NCBI RefSeq assembly: GCF_003945385.1
Contig: NZ_AP018920.1
Location: forward strand, 5,766,001-5,830,000
Direction of reading: 5' to 3'
DNA from: Pseudonocardia autotrophica
Lineage (GTDB): Bacteria; Actinomycetota; Actinomycetes; Mycobacteriales; Pseudonocardiaceae
DNA length: 64,000 bases
This document shows, one piece after another, positions 1-8,089 of the stretch. A program made the position numbers and the translations under genes. Numbering within the stretch: the stretch's first letter is position 1; every line of letters begins with the position of its first letter. A model generated the notes under the pieces. The model saw only the letters and a program-made list of their open reading frames with translations, did not search any database and was not told the origin of the DNA.

Positions 1-336
1 GAGGTGGTCACCGAGGCGAGCGGGGCGAGCCGGCAGGCCGGCGAGCTGCTCGACCTCTACGGCCCGCTGGCCCGGCAGGCGGCACCGCTGGCCACGAAGT
101 TCCTCGACGAGCTCTCCGAGGACGAGATCCGCGCCGCGATCAAGCTCGTCGACCAGCTCCCGGTGTTCACCGAGCACATGGAGAACGACATCCTGCCGAT
201 TCTCGCGACGCTCGACCGCGTCGGGCCGGACGTGCACGAGCTGCTCGACGTGCTGAAGGAGGTGCGGCAGGCGATCGTCGGCATCCCCGGCTTCCGGCTG
301 CTGAGCCGCCGGGGCAGCGAGAAGGCCGGGGACTGA
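1..336 (+). CDS. C-terminal part of a conserved actinobacterial helical protein (truncated by window edge)
   Basis: The reading frame is open from the first base, so the true start almost certainly lies upstream and the GTG at position 4 is probably internal. What is visible is about 110 residues of soluble, helical, Leu/Glu/Asp-rich sequence ending in a short basic tail. The pattern (a 'LVDQLPVF' helix, then 'ILPILATLDRVGPDVHELLDVLKE') resembles the C-terminal half of a widespread actinobacterial protein of unknown function; this is recalled, not searched. No catalytic motif or membrane segment is visible. It converges on the mutase gene, only 9 bases away, with no room for a separate terminator. 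Confidence 0.55.
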   Translation, partial: EVVTEASGASRQAGELLDLYGPLARQAAPLATKFLDELSEDEIRAAIKLVDQLPVFTEHMENDILPILATLDRVGPDVHELLDVLKEVRQAIVGIPGFRLLSRRGSEKAGD

Positions 337-345
337 CCCGGCCGC

Positions 346-2364
346 TCAGCCGAGTCCCTGCGCCTTCCGGATCAGCGACACGATCTCGTCCATCATCTCG
401 GTCATCCGGTAGTTCTTCGGCGTGAACACGGCGGCGATCCCGCCCTCGCGCAGCCGCTTCTCGTCGTCCGGCGGGATGATCCCGCCGACGACGACCGGAA
501 TCTCCCCGGCGCCCGCGTCGCGCAACCCGCGCACCACCGACGGGACGACCTCCAGGTGCGACCCGGACAGCACGGACAGCCCGACCGCGTGCACACCCTC
601 CTGCACCGCGGCCGCCACGATCTGCGACGGGGTCAGCCGGATGCCCTGGTAGACGACCTCGAAGCCGACGTCGCGAGCGCGCACGGCGACCTGCTCGGCG
701 CCGTTGGAGTGCCCGTCCAGGCCGGGCTTGCCGACCAGCATCCGCAGCCGCTGGCCCAGCTCGTCACCGGTCGCGCGGACCCGCTCGCGCACCTCGGCGA
801 TCTCGGTCGCGCTCTCGCCGGACGCGGTCGCGGCGGACACCCCGGTCGGGGCCCGGAACTCGCCGAACACCTCGCGCAGCGCGCCCGCCCACTCACCGGT
901 CGTGACGCCGGCCTTGGCGCAGTCGATGGAGACCTGCATCAGGTTCTGCTCGGTCTTGGCGGCGTCGCGCAACGCGCGCAGGCTCTCCTCGACCACGCCG
1001 GCGTCGCGCGCCTCGCGCCAGGCACCGATCGCCTCGATCGCGCCCCGCTCGGTCTCCGGGTCCACCGTGAAGATCGCCTCGGCGCCCTCGGCCTGCAGCG
1101 GGCTGGGCTCGGTGGTCTCGAACTTGTTCACCCCGACGACCACGCGCTCGCCGGACTCCAGCCGCCGGCGCTCCGCGGCGAGCGAGCTGACCAGCTCACC
1201 CTTCATGTAGCCGCTCTCCACGGCGGCGACCGCACCGCCCATCTCCTGGACCCGGTCGATCTCGGCGCGGGCCCCCTCGACCAGCTCGGTCACCTTCGCC
1301 TCGACGACGTGGCTGCCGTCGAAGATGTCCTCGTACTCGAGCAGGTCGGTCTCATAGGCCAGCACCTGCTGCATCCGCAGGGCCCACTGCTGGTCCCAGG
1401 GCCGGGGCAGGCCGAGCGCCTCGTTCCAGGCGGGCAGCTGCACCGCGCGGGCGCGGGCGTCCTTGGAGAGGGTTACCGCGAGCATCTCCAGGACGATCCG
1501 CTGGACGTTGTTCTCCGGCTGGGCCTCGGTCAGCCCCAGCGAGTTGACCTGCACGCCGTAGCGCAGCCGGCGTTGCTTGGGGTTCTCGACGCCGTAGCGC
1601 TCCCGGGTGATCTCGTCCCAGAGGCGGGCGAAGGCCCGCATCTTGCACATCTCCTCGACGAAGCGCAGGCCCGCGTTGACGAAGAACGAGATCCGCGCGA
1701 CGACGTCGCCGAACTTCTCCGGTGGCACCTGCCCGGAGTCGCGCACCGAGTCCAGCACCGCGATCGCGGTGCACAGGGCGTAGGACAGCTCCTGGGTGGG
1801 CGAGGCCCCGGCCTCCTGCAGGTGGTAGCTGCAGATGTTGATCGGGTTCCACTTGGGGATCTCGGTGACCGACCACGCGACCATGTCGGTGATCAGGCGC
1901 AGGCTCGGCGCCGGCGGGAACACGTAGGTGCCCCGGGACAGGTACTCCTTGACGATGTCGTTCTGCGTGGTGCCGGCGAGCTTCGCGCGGACCTCGGAGT
2001 AGTCCAGCCCGGACTCCTCGGCCTGCTCCTCGGCGACCGCGACGTAGAGCGCGAGCAACCACATGGCCGGCGCGTTGATCGTCATCGAGGTGTTGGCCTC
2101 GGCCATCGGGATGCCGTCGAACAGGGCCCGCATGTCGCCGATGTGGCTGACCGGCACGCCCACCTTGCCGACCTCGCCCTTGGCGAGCTCGTCGTCCGGG
2201 TCGTAGCCGGTCTGGGTGGGCAGGTCGAAGGCGACCGACAGGCCGGTCTGACCCTTGGCCAGGTTCCGCCGGTAGAGCTCGTTGGTCTTCGCAGCCGACG
2301 AGTGCCCGGCGTACGTGCGGATCACCCACGGGCGGTCGCGCTCACGATCGGTCGGGTAGGGCAC
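346..2364 (-). CDS. meaA: Ethylmalonyl-CoA mutase (MeaA/Ecm type), coenzyme B12-dependent
   Basis: This single 672-residue chain joins the methylmalonyl-CoA-mutase-type barrel with a C-terminal cobalamin-binding domain. The N-terminus carries the family block RTYAGHSSAAKTNELYRRNL and 'KGQTGLSVAFDLPTQTGYD'; the C-terminus has the B12 signature GLDGHSNG with the DxHxxG lower-ligand His. One-chain architecture, length and the run 'NSLGLTEAQPENNVQRI' match Ecm/MeaA, which converts ethylmalonyl-CoA to methylsuccinyl-CoA in the ethylmalonyl-CoA pathway, better than methylmalonyl-CoA or isobutyryl-CoA mutases. I place the start at GTG 2364 because GGAGG lies six bases upstream; the frame is open to 2400. 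Partner genes such as ccr are not here, but an adenosyltransferase able to supply its cofactor is at 38157. Confidence 0.85.
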   Translation of the reverse strand: MPYPTDRERDRPWVIRTYAGHSSAAKTNELYRRNLAKGQTGLSVAFDLPTQTGYDPDDELAKGEVGKVGVPVSHIGDMRALFDGIPMAEANTSMTINAPAMWLLALYVAVAEEQAEESGLDYSEVRAKLAGTTQNDIVKEYLSRGTYVFPPAPSLRLITDMVAWSVTEIPKWNPINICSYHLQEAGASPTQELSYALCTAIAVLDSVRDSGQVPPEKFGDVVARISFFVNAGLRFVEEMCKMRAFARLWDEITRERYGVENPKQRRLRYGVQVNSLGLTEAQPENNVQRIVLEMLAVTLSKDARARAVQLPAWNEALGLPRPWDQQWALRMQQVLAYETDLLEYEDIFDGSHVVEAKVTELVEGARAEIDRVQEMGGAVAAVESGYMKGELVSSLAAERRRLESGERVVVGVNKFETTEPSPLQAEGAEAIFTVDPETERGAIEAIGAWREARDAGVVEESLRALRDAAKTEQNLMQVSIDCAKAGVTTGEWAGALREVFGEFRAPTGVSAATASGESATEIAEVRERVRATGDELGQRLRMLVGKPGLDGHSNGAEQVAVRARDVGFEVVYQGIRLTPSQIVAAAVQEGVHAVGLSVLSGSHLEVVPSVVRGLRDAGAGEIPVVVGGIIPPDDEKRLREGGIAAVFTPKNYRMTEMMDEIVSLIRKAQGLG

Positions 2365-2410
2365 CGGACACCTCCGCGTCGTCATCGGCACAGTCGGCAC
2401 AGCCAGCCGG

Positions 2411-2433
2411 ATACTACTGGTGAGTAGCAGTAG
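2411..2433. promoter_or_regulatory. Candidate operator and -10 upstream of meaA
   Basis: A 5-bp inverted repeat CTACT-GGTG-AGTAG lies at 2414-2427, followed by a further CAGTAG. Read leftward, TAGTAT at 2411-2416 is a good -10 hexamer that would start the transcript near 2404. A repressor bound here would cover the promoter. Repeats of this shape are common TetR-type operators in actinobacterial acyl-CoA genes. No TetR gene is nearby, so the regulator is unknown. Confidence 0.4.
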
Positions 2434-2574
2434 AACCGCGCCGAGTCGACCCTTGTCACACCCCTATGCGCGGCAAACTACGCGATCCGCACGGGAAACC
2501 TAGCACTGGATCGGTTCATCACTGCCCGCCCGGCCAGGGGACGCACCCCCTCTCCGCCACGTCACCGGGATACG

Positions 2575-5500
2575 ATGCCCCGTATGCAGGACGGCGTCGT
2601 CCGCGTTGAGCTCGTCGGCACGCTCACCGTGACCGGCGACATCACCGAACCGTTGCCCGGCGGCCGGGCCCGGAGTCTGCTCGGCATGCTCGCCGTCCGG
2701 CACGGCCGGTTCGTCCCGGCTGCGACCCTCGCCGACCGGCTGTGGCCGGCCGAGCCCCCGAGCCTGCCGTTGCGCAACCTCGCCGCCCTGGTGAGCCGGC
2801 TGCGACGCTCGATCGGCCGGGACCGGGTCGAGGGCGGTCCCCGGGCGTACCGGCTGGTGCTGGATCCGTGGACCACCGTCGATCTGTCCGAGGCCGTCGC
2901 ACTGGTCGGGATGGCCGAGAACGAGCTGGCCCAGGGCCGGCCGGGGCTGGCGCTGCGCAACTCCGGGCGAGGCGTCGCCCTGCTCGACGCGGGGATCGCG
3001 CTGGCCGACGAACCGGACGGACTCTGGGTCGACGGCGCCCGCAGCGAGGTGGCCACCCTGCTCGCCCGTGCGCGGCGCTGCCGGTGGGCAGCCGCACTCA
3101 CGGTGGGCGACCACGAGACCGCGCTGGCCGAGAGCACCCGGGCACTGGCCGTGGACCCGCTCGACGAGGACGCTGCGCGCGCGACGATGCGGGCCCACGA
3201 GGCCCGCAGCGCACCGGCCGACGCGCTCGCCGCCTACGAACGGCTCCGGCGGGAGCTGACCACCCGCCTGGGCGTCGACCCGTCCACCGAGTCCGAACAG
3301 CTCTACCTGCGGATCCTGCGCGGCACCACCGGCCCCGCCCCGGCCGCCCGGACCTCGTCCACCGCGGCCCCGGTCGGGCGGGAACGTGAGCACGCCGTGC
3401 TGGAGCAGATGTGGGACGACGCCGTCCGCGGGCGCGGGCGGCTCGCCGTCCTGCGCGGCGAGCCGGGCATCGGCAAGAGCACGCTCGCGACCGAGATCGG
3501 GCACCGGGCGGAGCGCTCCGGCGGCGTCACGGTGCACGTCCGGTGCGCCGAGGCCGAACGATCGCTCTATCTGCAACCCTTCGCCGAGGTCGTCCGGGAC
3601 CTGCTCGTGCACGGTGACCCGGACGACGCGGGCAGGCTCCCGCCGTCGGACCGTGCCGCGCTGGCGACGCTGGTTCCCGAGCTGGACCGGGGGCGTGCCA
3701 CCGCCGACGTCTCGGAGCTGCGGCACCGCCGCACCGTCGACGCACTCGCCGGCCTGCTGCACCGGGTCGCCGAGGAACACCCGCTGATGATCGGCATCGA
3801 CGACATCGAGAACGCCGGTCAGAGCACGATCGAGGTCCTCCACTACCTCGCGGGCCGGCTGGCGGACAGCGCGACCCTGATCGTCGTCACCGAGAACGAC
3901 ACCGAGGACCACCGCGCCACCAGCACGATCGAGGACGTCGCCCGGATCGTCGACGTCGGTCCGCTCAGCCGGGAGGCCGTCCAGACGCTGCTGACCCGGG
4001 CCGGCTCCCGGCACGATCCGGAGCACTTCTTCACCTGGACCGGCGGCTCCCCGCTACTGATCAGTGAGCTGCTGCGGCACCCGCCGCCGGACGGCGAACG
4101 GCTCGACGCCGCCCCGGTCCCGGCGACGCTGCACGACGCGCTGGTACACCGGCTGGAGTCGACCACCGAGGACGTGCGGGACCTGCTCGCGCAGGCGTCG
4201 GTTCTGGGCCGCTCGTTCTCCGTCGACGACGTCGCCGCGCTGACCGGCATCCCGATCGAGGTGTGCGCCCAACGCTGCGAGCGCGCGCAGCGGGCCGGCC
4301 TGGTGGGCGCCTCGCAGGACGGCGGCGAGTTCCGGTTCGCCAGCGAGATCCTGCGCCGGACCGTCTACGCCGAGTCCCCGCGCCCGGTCCGGGTGAGCCG
4401 GCACCGCCGCGCCGCCGCGCTCCACCCGGACCGCCCCGAGGCCGCCGCCGGTCATCTGACCGCCGCCGGGGACCATCTCGGCGCGGCGCGGGCCTGGCTG
4501 CACGCCGCAGACGTCGCACATCTGGTCTTCGCGCACGTGGAGAGCGAGCGGATGCTCACCCACGCCGTCGAGCAGGCCGAGCTGGGCGCCGATCCGGTGC
4601 TGGCCGCGCAGGCCCGGCTGCGGCGCGGTGCGGTGCGGTGCGACCTGGCCCGGCACGACGACGCGCGGCACGACCACGAGCACGCGCTGGCCGTCGCCCG
4701 TGAGCTCGCTGACGAGCAACTGGAGGCGCGGGCAGTCGAGGCACTGGGCTGGACGGCGCTGCACGCCCGGGATGCGCTGACCGCGGTCGATCTCGCCGAA
4801 CAGGCCGGGCACCTCGCCGAGTCCGCCGCGGCGGCACCCGGCGCCCAGCGCAGCTCGATCCTGCTGCTGGGCCGGGTCCGGCACTGGGACGGGGACTACC
4901 GGGGCGCCGAGCGCGCCTACGACGACGTCCTCGCCCTCGGTACCGGTGACGCCCTGTCCGCCACCGCGACCGCGTACCGCGGGGCGCTGCTGCAACACCT
5001 GGACCGGTTCGACGAGGCCCGCTCCACCCTGGAACGGGCCGTCGAGCTGTCCACCAGCACCGGCGAGTTCCGCACGCTGCTGCAGAGCCTGTTCTTCTGT
5101 GCGTTGTCCCGCGGCGACATGGGTGACTTCGCGGGCGCGCTGCGGGCGCTGCGGCGGGCCCGCCGGCTGATCGACGAGGCCGGGGTCGACTACTACCGCG
5201 CCGGGATCGAGACGACCACGTCGTGGCTGTTCCAGGAGCTCGGTCAGATCGACCGCGCCAGGGAGCACGCCGAGCAGGCGGTGGACCTGGCCCGCCGGGG
5301 CGGCGGTGCCCTGGAGCTGGAGCAGGAGCTGCACGCGCTGCTCGCGCTGGCCGACTGCGACCTGCTCGACGGCCGCGAGGACGACGCCGGCCGGCGGGTC
5401 GACGAGGCCGCGCCGCTGCTGAGCCTGCCGCTGCCCTACCGGCCGCGCGCCGAGATGCGGCTGTTGCAGATGCAGGCCCGCTGGGACCTCGATCCCGCGG

Positions 5501-5754
5501 AGCGGCTGCTCGACCACGCCCGCCGGTTCCGCTCGGCGAAGTACGAGGCGCTCGCGCTGGCCCGGCTCGGACGGCCGGCGGAAGCCTTCGCCGCGGCCGG
5601 GCGCACCGGGTCCGACCTGATCGTGGCGCTGGTCGGGCCGGATGCCGTGCGCACCCAGGCGCTGGACCGCATCCGGGCCGGCCTGCCGCCCGATCTGCGC
5701 TCGGACTTCGCCAGCCGGGGCAAGCTGATCAGGCCGGCTCCGGTCCCGCGGTGA
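2575..5754 (+). CDS. SARP/BTAD-family STAND transcriptional regulator
   Basis: This 1059-residue protein has the AfsR/SARP layout: an OmpR-type winged helix (about residues 10-95, with 'LADRLWPAEPPSLPLRNLAALVSRLRR'), a BTAD helical domain (about 100-245), an AAA/STAND ATPase with Walker A GEPGIGKS at residues 295-302, then TPR-like helical repeats to the end. No LuxR-type helix-turn-helix is visible at the C-terminus, so DNA binding should be N-terminal. Such proteins act as ATP-switched activators of specialised or catabolic genes. It diverges from meaA and its end overlaps the end of the acetyltransferase gene by 26 bases, so it borders the accessory island. Its targets are unknown. Start ATG 2575; ATG 2584 is an alternative. 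Confidence 0.8.
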   Translation: MPRMQDGVVRVELVGTLTVTGDITEPLPGGRARSLLGMLAVRHGRFVPAATLADRLWPAEPPSLPLRNLAALVSRLRRSIGRDRVEGGPRAYRLVLDPWTTVDLSEAVALVGMAENELAQGRPGLALRNSGRGVALLDAGIALADEPDGLWVDGARSEVATLLARARRCRWAAALTVGDHETALAESTRALAVDPLDEDAARATMRAHEARSAPADALAAYERLRRELTTRLGVDPSTESEQLYLRILRGTTGPAPAARTSSTAAPVGREREHAVLEQMWDDAVRGRGRLAVLRGEPGIGKSTLATEIGHRAERSGGVTVHVRCAEAERSLYLQPFAEVVRDLLVHGDPDDAGRLPPSDRAALATLVPELDRGRATADVSELRHRRTVDALAGLLHRVAEEHPLMIGIDDIENAGQSTIEVLHYLAGRLADSATLIVVTENDTEDHRATSTIEDVARIVDVGPLSREAVQTLLTRAGSRHDPEHFFTWTGGSPLLISELLRHPPPDGERLDAAPVPATLHDALVHRLESTTEDVRDLLAQASVLGRSFSVDDVAALTGIPIEVCAQRCERAQRAGLVGASQDGGEFRFASEILRRTVYAESPRPVRVSRHRRAAALHPDRPEAAAGHLTAAGDHLGAARAWLHAADVAHLVFAHVESERMLTHAVEQAELGADPVLAAQARLRRGAVRCDLARHDDARHDHEHALAVARELADEQLEARAVEALGWTALHARDALTAVDLAEQAGHLAESAAAAPGAQRSSILLLGRVRHWDGDYRGAERAYDDVLALGTGDALSATATAYRGALLQHLDRFDEARSTLERAVELSTSTGEFRTLLQSLFFCALSRGDMGDFAGALRALRRARRLIDEAGVDYYRAGIETTTSWLFQELGQIDRAREHAEQAVDLARRGGGALELEQELHALLALADCDLLDGREDDAGRRVDEAAPLLSLPLPYRPRAEMRLLQMQARWDLDPAERLLDHARRFRSAKYEALALARLGRPAEAFAAAGRTGSDLIVALVGPDAVRTQALDRIRAGLPPDLRSDFASRGKLIRPAPVPR

Positions 5755-6211
5755 GCGGGATGCTCATCGCGACGTGGGTGAAGCCCGCGTAGTCCTCCAG
5801 CCCCTCGGTGGTCCAGCCGAGCCGCTCGAAGAAGGCCCGGTTCGGCGGCTGCACGTGCGCGACCATCCGCGTCCCGCCGCGCTCGCCAGCGGTCGCCACC
5901 GCGAACCGGACCAGCGGACCACCCGCCCCGACCACCCGGCGTCCGGGCAACACGGCGAGCCGGTCCCCGCGCCAGCAGCCCGCCCCCACCGGGTAGAGGC
6001 GCACGGTCCCGACCGGCTCGCCGCCCGCGATGGCGAGCACGTGCAGGGTGTCCGGATCCGCGTCGTGCCGGTCGAGATCGTCGCCGGTGAAGATCTCCTG
6101 CTCGACGACGAACACGGCGTGCCGGATCCGGTGGTGCTCGGCGAGCTCGGCGCCGGTGACGATCCGGACCTCGACCGCCTGCCGGGTGCCGACCGGCCGG
6201 GCGGCGGTCAC
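5729..6211 (-). CDS. GNAT N-acetyltransferase, MSMEG_0567/Sll0786 family
   Basis: This 160-residue GNAT-fold protein has the family start 'IRHAVFVVEQEIFTGDD', a 'RLAVLPGRR' strand ahead of the acetyl-CoA loop, and 'NRAFFERLGW' near the end. These features match the MSMEG_0567/Sll0786 acetyltransferases of Nit1C (nitrilase) clusters. The acyl acceptor is not known for the family. GTG 6211 overlaps the stop of the radical SAM gene (GTGA), showing translational coupling and a shared transcript. It is the last gene of the leftward unit that starts at the 8015-8040 operator. Assignment rests on recalled motifs plus the diagnostic neighbour, a MSMEG_0568-type radical SAM gene. Confidence 0.8.
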   Translation of the reverse strand: MTAARPVGTRQAVEVRIVTGAELAEHHRIRHAVFVVEQEIFTGDDLDRHDADPDTLHVLAIAGGEPVGTVRLYPVGAGCWRGDRLAVLPGRRVVGAGGPLVRFAVATAGERGGTRMVAHVQPPNRAFFERLGWTTEGLEDYAGFTHVAMSIPLTAGPEPA

Positions 6212-7383
6212 GCCGGGTCCGGTGGGCGCGGTCCGATCTGCAGCAGCGGTGGCGTGCGCTGCACGGCGTCGATCGCGGAGCAGGCCTGGCACCGGGCGCA
6301 GCCGGCGACCGCGTCGTCGGCACTCATCCCGCGCAGGCTCATGTGCGCGGCGACCCGGCGGTAGATCCGCGAGCTGTACTCCGACGACGGCGGCCGCTGG
6401 TCGGCCATCAGGCTGCCCGCCACCGGGCGCAGCGGCACCACGAACGGATAGACACCGATGTCGATCGCCCGCCGGCACCCCTCGACCGTCACCTCCGGGT
6501 CCTCCCCCATCCCGAGGATGACGTAGGTGGAGACCCGGCCCCGCCCCCACAGCTCGACGGCGCGTTCCCAGGTCCGGAAGTAGGTCTCGATCCCGGTGCG
6601 GAACTTGCCCGGCGCCACCCGGGCGAGCACCTGCGGATCGAAGCTCTCGACATGGATGCCGACCGCGTCCGCGCCGCCGATCCGGTGCACCTCGTCGAGG
6701 ATGCCGAGATCCCGCGGCGGCTCGAACTGGATCTCCACCGGCAGCCCGCTGGCGTCCTTCACGGCCCGGCCGCAACGCGCCACGTACCGGGCGCCGCGGT
6801 CCGGCGCGGTCGAGCTGCCGGTCGTCAGCGTCACGTCCACGACGCCGTCGAGGTCGCGCGCGGCGACCGACACCTCGGCGAGCTGCTCGGGCGTCTTGCG
6901 GGCGATCGTCGCGCCGGAGTCGAGCGACACCCCGATCCCGCAGAACGTGCACTGGTCGGCGGTGTTCCAGTAGTTGCAGGCCTGCACGACCGTGCTGGCC
7001 AGCGAGTCCAGGTGCAGCAGCGCGATCTTCTCGTAGGGCACGCCGTCGGCGGTGCTCAGATCGTAGAACCGCGGGCGCCGCGATCTCGACACCCCGGCGA
7101 GCCGCCGGCCGTCCCGGTAGATCCCGTTGCCGCCACCGTCCTCGGGCACCAGCACGTAGGGCGTCGGCGCGTCCGGGTCGGTGACGGTCGGGACGGTCAC
7201 CGGACGGCCCTCCAGCCAGAGCATCCCGGAGTCGCTGGGGCCGGCACCGCCGGTGCGACGCTCGACGGGCGCCTCGACCCGCACCCCGTGACTCTGCAAT
7301 GCCGAGATCAGCTCGCCCAGATCGGGCGGCGCCGGGCCGTCACCCGGCGTCCGGCCGGTGTGCGTATCGGGTACTGCCGTCAT
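6208..7383 (-). CDS. Radical SAM protein, MSMEG_0568 family
   Basis: This 391-residue protein has a Cys triad C136, C145, C148 in CNYWNTADQCTFCGIG, i.e. CX8CX2C rather than the usual CX3CX2C. It is followed by barrel strands such as 'VDVTLTTGSSTAPDRG' and 'VEIQFEPPRDL'. A second triad CARCQAC (C362, C365, C368) near the C-terminus could hold an auxiliary Fe-S cluster. Overall it resembles the MSMEG_0568/Sll0785 family found in Nit1C clusters; substrate unknown. ATG 7383 overlaps the upstream stop (ATGA), and its own stop overlaps the acetyltransferase start, so the three leftward genes are coupled. The odd triad spacing may be normal for the family; I cannot check that here. Confidence 0.85.
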   Translation of the reverse strand: MTAVPDTHTGRTPGDGPAPPDLGELISALQSHGVRVEAPVERRTGGAGPSDSGMLWLEGRPVTVPTVTDPDAPTPYVLVPEDGGGNGIYRDGRRLAGVSRSRRPRFYDLSTADGVPYEKIALLHLDSLASTVVQACNYWNTADQCTFCGIGVSLDSGATIARKTPEQLAEVSVAARDLDGVVDVTLTTGSSTAPDRGARYVARCGRAVKDASGLPVEIQFEPPRDLGILDEVHRIGGADAVGIHVESFDPQVLARVAPGKFRTGIETYFRTWERAVELWGRGRVSTYVILGMGEDPEVTVEGCRRAIDIGVYPFVVPLRPVAGSLMADQRPPSSEYSSRIYRRVAAHMSLRGMSADDAVAGCARCQACSAIDAVQRTPPLLQIGPRPPDPA

Positions 7384-8015
7384 CTGCCCTCCATCGGGTC
7401 GGTGCCGTCGCTGCCCACCGGACCGGGATGCCCACCGATCAGGTCCCGGAGCCGCTCCTGCTCGGTCAGCCATCGGTCGACGTCATGACACGGGGTGCCG
7501 TCGTCGGCCGCACCGGCGAACCGTCCGGTCCGCAGATCGACCGTCGCCTCGGCGACCCGGTAGGGCGGGTCACCGAGGTACGGGTCGGCGGTGGCGACCA
7601 CGGCCCGGCCACTCGCCAGGTGCACCTCGACGACCCGGGTCGGCTCGCGCACCAGCACGGCCCACTCCAGCCCGGTCTCCCGGGCCGACTCGATCGCCTC
7701 GCGGCGGTCGCGGCCGGCGCGCTCGGCGACCAGTTCATCGGCACGCACCGCGCACGCCGCGGCCAGCACGTCCGGCGGGGCGGAACCGGTGCGCTCGGCG
7801 GCCAGCAGCTCGTCGAGGCTGTGCGCCTGCTCGCGCAACGTCGTCAGCACGGCGCCGACGGCGTCGGTCAGCTGCCGGTACCGCTCGCCGTCGGCGAGAG
7901 CCATCGGCCAGAGCCGGTCGGCCGCCGCCTGCCAGCGGCGTCGCGCCTCGGTGACGCCGTCGGTTCCCGGATCCGCCACGGCCCGTCTCGTTCCCGAGCG
8001 ATTCCCCACACTCAC
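7380..8015 (-). CDS. Unrecognised 211-aa protein, first gene of the radical SAM operon
   Basis: I do not recognise this protein. It is soluble and Arg/Asp/Ala-rich. The N-terminal 110 residues look helical ('RWQAAADRLWPMALADGERYRQLTD'), and the second half looks beta-rich ('VHLASGRAVVATADPYLGDPPY', 'EATVDLRTGRFAG'). One Cys sits in 'DDGTPCHDVDRW'. GTG 8015 directly abuts the palindromic operator at 8015-8040. The predicted leftward -10 ends about eight bases upstream, so the mRNA would be leaderless or nearly so. Coupling to the radical SAM gene (ATGA overlap) suggests an accessory or partner protein for it, which is inference only. Confidence 0.65.
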   Translation of the reverse strand: MSVGNRSGTRRAVADPGTDGVTEARRRWQAAADRLWPMALADGERYRQLTDAVGAVLTTLREQAHSLDELLAAERTGSAPPDVLAAACAVRADELVAERAGRDRREAIESARETGLEWAVLVREPTRVVEVHLASGRAVVATADPYLGDPPYRVAEATVDLRTGRFAGAADDGTPCHDVDRWLTEQERLRDLIGGHPGPVGSDGTDPMEGR

Positions 8016-8040
8016 GAACGTACACTATAGTAGATGTTCG
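8015..8040. promoter_or_regulatory. Palindromic operator/divergent promoter A of the island
   Basis: A 26-bp imperfect palindrome centred between 8027 and 8028: outer arms CGAAC...GTTCG and core ACTATAGTAGAT. It contains -10-like hexamers in both directions (TATAGT at 8026-8031 rightward; its mirror at 8024-8029 leftward). The leftward transcript would begin at about the GTG of the 211-aa gene. The rightward one would have a leader of about 50 bases before carbamate kinase. The core matches 12 of 16 positions of the element at 22640-22655. Confidence 0.75.
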
Positions 8041-8089
8041 TAGCGGATCGAAGGTGCCGGTGCGCACGTCGAGGATCGGGAGGGTGCAG

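Noticed and set aside
556-2427. Long open frame antisense to meaA (623 codons)
   Set aside because: GC-rich codons leave the opposite strand open; the sequence is low-complexity His/Gly/Arg/Leu and has no family motif, while the minus frame is a clear mutase.
2500-5517. Long antisense frames under the BTAD regulator
   Set aside because: They are mirror artefacts of high GC; the plus frame has the winged helix, Walker A and TPR pattern.
5729-6952. A single frame covering the acetyltransferase and part of the radical SAM gene
   Set aside because: The upstream part is out of frame with the radical SAM protein; the acetyltransferase starts at GTG 6211 within a GTGA overlap, so this is not a fusion.
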